DNA of 64,000 nucleotides from positions 62,001 to 126,000 of the forward strand of contig JBEEGH010000003.1 of the NCBI GenBank assembly GCA_041166745.1. The letters are read 5' to 3'. This stretch comes from DASUCS01 sp041166745 (GTDB taxonomy: Bacteria > Actinomycetota > Acidimicrobiia > Acidimicrobiales > JACDCH01). A program made the translations under genes and the position numbers. Of the stretch, positions 61,987 through 64,000 are shown one piece after another. The notes beneath the pieces were generated by a model. It was not told the origin of the DNA, did not search any database, and saw only the letters and a list, made by a program, of their open reading frames with translations. How positions within the stretch are numbered: position 1 is the stretch's first letter; the number at the start of each line of letters is the position of its first letter.

Positions 61987-62658
61987 ATGCGTGTCGTCGT
62001 CGTCGGGGGCGGGAAGGTCGGCACCTTCATGGCTGCGGAGCTGCACTCCGCAGGCCACGACGTGCTGCTCGTAGAGGTGGATCCGGATCGGGTCAAGCAA
62101 GCGGAGAGGAACAACGAGCCCCCCGGCGTGCCGTGGTTGGTCGCCGACGGTTGTGAGGTCACCGAGTTCGCGCGAGCCGACGTCGACAAAGCCGACGTGG
62201 TCGCGGCGGTCACCGGTGACGACGAAGACAACCTCGTCATCTCCCTTCTGGCCAAGCAGGAGTTCGCTGTTCCTCGCGTCGTCGCACGGGTGAACAACCC
62301 GAAGAACGACTGGATGTTCAACGAGATGTGGGGCGTCGACGTGTCGGTGTCGACTCCACACCTCCTGACGGCTCTCGTCGAGGAGGCCGTGTCCGTCGGC
62401 AGCCTCGTGCGGCTGCTCAGCTTCGAAGGGGGCCGCGCCGGCCTCGTCGAGGTCACGCTCGCGCCCGGCTCTCCGGCGGCCAATCGAGAGATCGTCGAGC
62501 TCGGATTCCCACGTGACTCCACGGTTGTCGCGATCCTCCGTCAGGATCACGTCGTCGTGCCGCGCGGTGACACACCGCTGCTGGAGGGTGATGAGGTGCT
62601 CGTACTCGTGACTCCCGAGAGCGAAGACGCCGTGCGCCAGCTCCTCGTAGGCAACTAA
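61987..62658 (+). CDS. ceoC: TrkA-type potassium-uptake regulatory protein 2 (CeoC-like)
   Basis: A 223-residue RCK protein with MRVVVVGGGKVGTFMAAELH, VDPDRVKQAERNNEPPG, ADVVAAVTGDDEDNLVISLLA and a TrkA_C region ending VLVLVTPESEDAVRQLLVG. It pairs with the preceding protein, in the manner of CeoB/CeoC. ATG 61987 is one base after the stop of the first, so the two are coupled. The permease gene starts 8 bases later. Confidence 0.88.
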   Translation: MRVVVVGGGKVGTFMAAELHSAGHDVLLVEVDPDRVKQAERNNEPPGVPWLVADGCEVTEFARADVDKADVVAAVTGDDEDNLVISLLAKQEFAVPRVVARVNNPKNDWMFNEMWGVDVSVSTPHLLTALVEEAVSVGSLVRLLSFEGGRAGLVEVTLAPGSPAANREIVELGFPRDSTVVAILRQDHVVVPRGDTPLLEGDEVLVLVTPESEDAVRQLLVGN

Positions 62659-62666
62659 CCGTCCGA

Positions 62667-64000
62667 ATGCCGTCCGTCCTCAAGCGTCTGCTCGTCGGAC
62701 GTCCGCTCGCTTCGGCCGACGAGGGCCACCAACGGCTGATCAAGATCGTCGCGCTGGCGGTGTTCGCCTCGGACGCCATCTCGTCCACCGCCTACGCAAC
62801 CGAGGAGATCCTGCTCGTCCTGGTGCCGGTCGCCGGTTTCGCCGCGCTCGACTACCTGATTCCCATCGCGATCGTCGTCACGATTCTCCTGGCCATCGTC
62901 GTCACCAGCTACCGGCAGACGATCTACGCATATCCCAACGGTGGCGGCTCGTACATCGTTTCGAAGGACAACCTGGGCGAGACGCCCGCGCTCGTTGCTG
63001 GCAGCAGCCTGATGGTGGACTATGTGCTCACGGTTGCGGTGTCGGTGTCCGCCGGTGTCGCCGCCATCACCTCGGCGTATCCCTCGCTTCGCGACCAACG
63101 CGTGCTGCTCTGTCTCGGATTCATCGTGCTGATGACACTCGCGAACCTCCGCGGTCTCAAGGAGGCGGGCAGCATCTTCGCGGTTCCCACGTACGTCTAC
63201 CTGGTGGCGTTGTTCGCGCTCATCGCATATGGCCTGTATCGCTCGTACTCCGGCGATCTCCAACCGCTGCTACCGAATACCGACGCGATCAACGAACTCA
63301 GTCACGACGGAACGATGCTCGGTTCGGTCGGTATCTTCCTCCTACTGAAGGCGTTCTCGTCGGGTGCGGTCGCGCTGTCCGGCGTGGAGGCCATCTCCAA
63401 CGGCGTGCCCGCATTCCAGAAGCCGGAGTCGAAGAACGCGGCCCGCACGCTCGTGTCCATGGCGGTGATCCTGGGGACGTTCTTCTTCGGTGTGTCGCTG
63501 CTCGCGCATCGCCTCAAGCCGACGGCATCCGAGCACGAGACGATTCTGTCGATCCTCGGCCGCACGGTGTTCGGCGACGGCAGCGCGATGTACTACGTCC
63601 TGCAGTTCTCCACGTTCGCCATCTTGATCTTGGCGGCCAACACCGCCTTCTCCGGCTTCCCGCTCCTGAGTCAGCTCGTCGCGCGGGACGGATATCTTCC
63701 GCGGCAGCTGGCGAACCGTGGTGACCGTCTCGTCTTCTCCAACGGCATCTTTCTGCTCGCCGGATTCGCGGCCGTGTTGGTGGTCGCGTTCGGAGGGCAG
63801 ACCACCGCCCTCATCCCGCTCTACGCGACCGGCGTCTTCACCGGCTTCACGTTGAGCCAGGCGGGCATGGTCGTGCGCCATCGCCGCCGAAGGGAGAAGG
63901 GCTACAAGCTCAACATGTTCATCAACGGGCTCGGCGGGGTCACCACCGGCATCGTGCTCGTGGTGATCGTCAGCTCGAAGTTCACCGACGGCGCCTGGAT
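62667..64000 (+). CDS. APC superfamily permease (Rv2690c/KimA-like), 3' end outside window
   Basis: At least 444 residues, open at the window end. ATG 62667 gives MPSVLKRLLVGRPLASADEG, then a run of membrane helices beginning ALAVFASDAISSTAYATEEI, with YPNGGGSYIVSKDNLGE and KAFSSGAVALSGVEAISNGV. The AxDAxSSxAYAxEE and NGGGSY signatures mark the KimA/YdaO-like branch of APC permeases, which includes potassium uptake systems. The adjoining TrkA pair supports potassium transport. A C-terminal USP or RCK-type domain, if any, lies beyond the window. Confidence 0.85.
   Translation, partial: MPSVLKRLLVGRPLASADEGHQRLIKIVALAVFASDAISSTAYATEEILLVLVPVAGFAALDYLIPIAIVVTILLAIVVTSYRQTIYAYPNGGGSYIVSKDNLGETPALVAGSSLMVDYVLTVAVSVSAGVAAITSAYPSLRDQRVLLCLGFIVLMTLANLRGLKEAGSIFAVPTYVYLVALFALIAYGLYRSYSGDLQPLLPNTDAINELSHDGTMLGSVGIFLLLKAFSSGAVALSGVEAISNGVPAFQKPESKNAARTLVSMAVILGTFFFGVSLLAHRLKPTASEHETILSILGRTVFGDGSAMYYVLQFSTFAILILAANTAFSGFPLLSQLVARDGYLPRQLANRGDRLVFSNGIFLLAGFAAVLVVAFGGQTTALIPLYATGVFTGFTLSQAGMVVRHRRRREKGYKLNMFINGLGGVTTGIVLVVIVSSKFTDGAW

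Overview
The window is a high-GC chromosomal segment from an actinobacterium. The evidence is GTG starts with GTGA/ATGA stop-start overlaps at many gene junctions, a mycothiol-dependent isomerase-fold protein, CarD, an LppX-type lipoprotein, and a TrkA-pair/permease block laid out like mycobacterial ceoB-ceoC. The mix of amidohydrolases, acyl-CoA dehydrogenase, P450, SDRs and many c-di-GMP/PAS proteins suits a free-living soil or aquatic member, possibly Acidimicrobiia; that placement is inference. No plasmid, phage or insertion-sequence gene is visible.

Layout. 0-6.4 kb: the tail of a GGDEF protein, a DinB/MDMPI protein, a PEP-mutase-family enzyme, a LuxR/DUF5709/NuoF-like operon, and a MEDS sensor coupled to a GAF-PucR regulator. 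6.4-17 kb: a stress block, dnaK-grpE-dnaJ(CbpA type)-cbpM-clpB-hdeD-serine protease-thioredoxin, followed by a decayed STAS gene, YceI, DsbA-like and peroxiredoxin genes. 17-22 kb: a TetR gene divergent from a PAS-LuxR regulator with a palindrome between them, an unusual REC-wHTH-PAS-EAL fusion, and a DUF5666 membrane-anchored protein. 22.3-23.2 kb: tRNA-Glu(CUC) and a pair of small genes that together spell a peptidase S74-type chaperone domain, its N-terminal motif repeated three times. 23.4-33 kb: a hydrolase/cyclase-like regulator, methyltransferases, nitronate monooxygenase, a GH13 glucosidase, a PhyH dioxygenase and a membrane spermidine-synthase-like protein. 33-40 kb: small proteins, cspA, acyl-CoA dehydrogenase, an MpaB-family oxygenase, PilZ, CarD and a DEAD-box helicase. 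40-54 kb: a catabolic-looking region (DapB-like dehydrogenase, SDRs, P450, two related amidohydrolases, acetoacetate-decarboxylase-like enzyme) interrupted by a GGDEF-EAL protein, plus a secreted CHAP/beta-propeller protein, an AlkZ-like protein and a CMD protein. 54-58.6 kb: a peptide locus. 58.6-64 kb: SDR, TIGR01777, aldo/keto reductase, two TrkA-type proteins and the start of an APC permease.

The strongest candidate for an undescribed system is 54.1-58.6 kb. Two tandem ~69-residue paralogous peptides with a conserved leader-like half (ELDELAGEALPERAAMSLIN) are divergent from a five-gene operon encoding a membrane M50 protease with an N-terminal PqqD/RRE-like region, two small proteins, a secreted protein with CxxC motifs and a lipoprotein. 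The secreted protein carries three copies of a unit that resembles the C-terminal half of the peptides. Two further items stand out: the split, repeat-amplified S74 gene pair, and two intergenic 48-nt hairpins (40298-40345, 49472-49519) with the same 22+4+22 architecture and the same foot and tip but different 12-bp cores.
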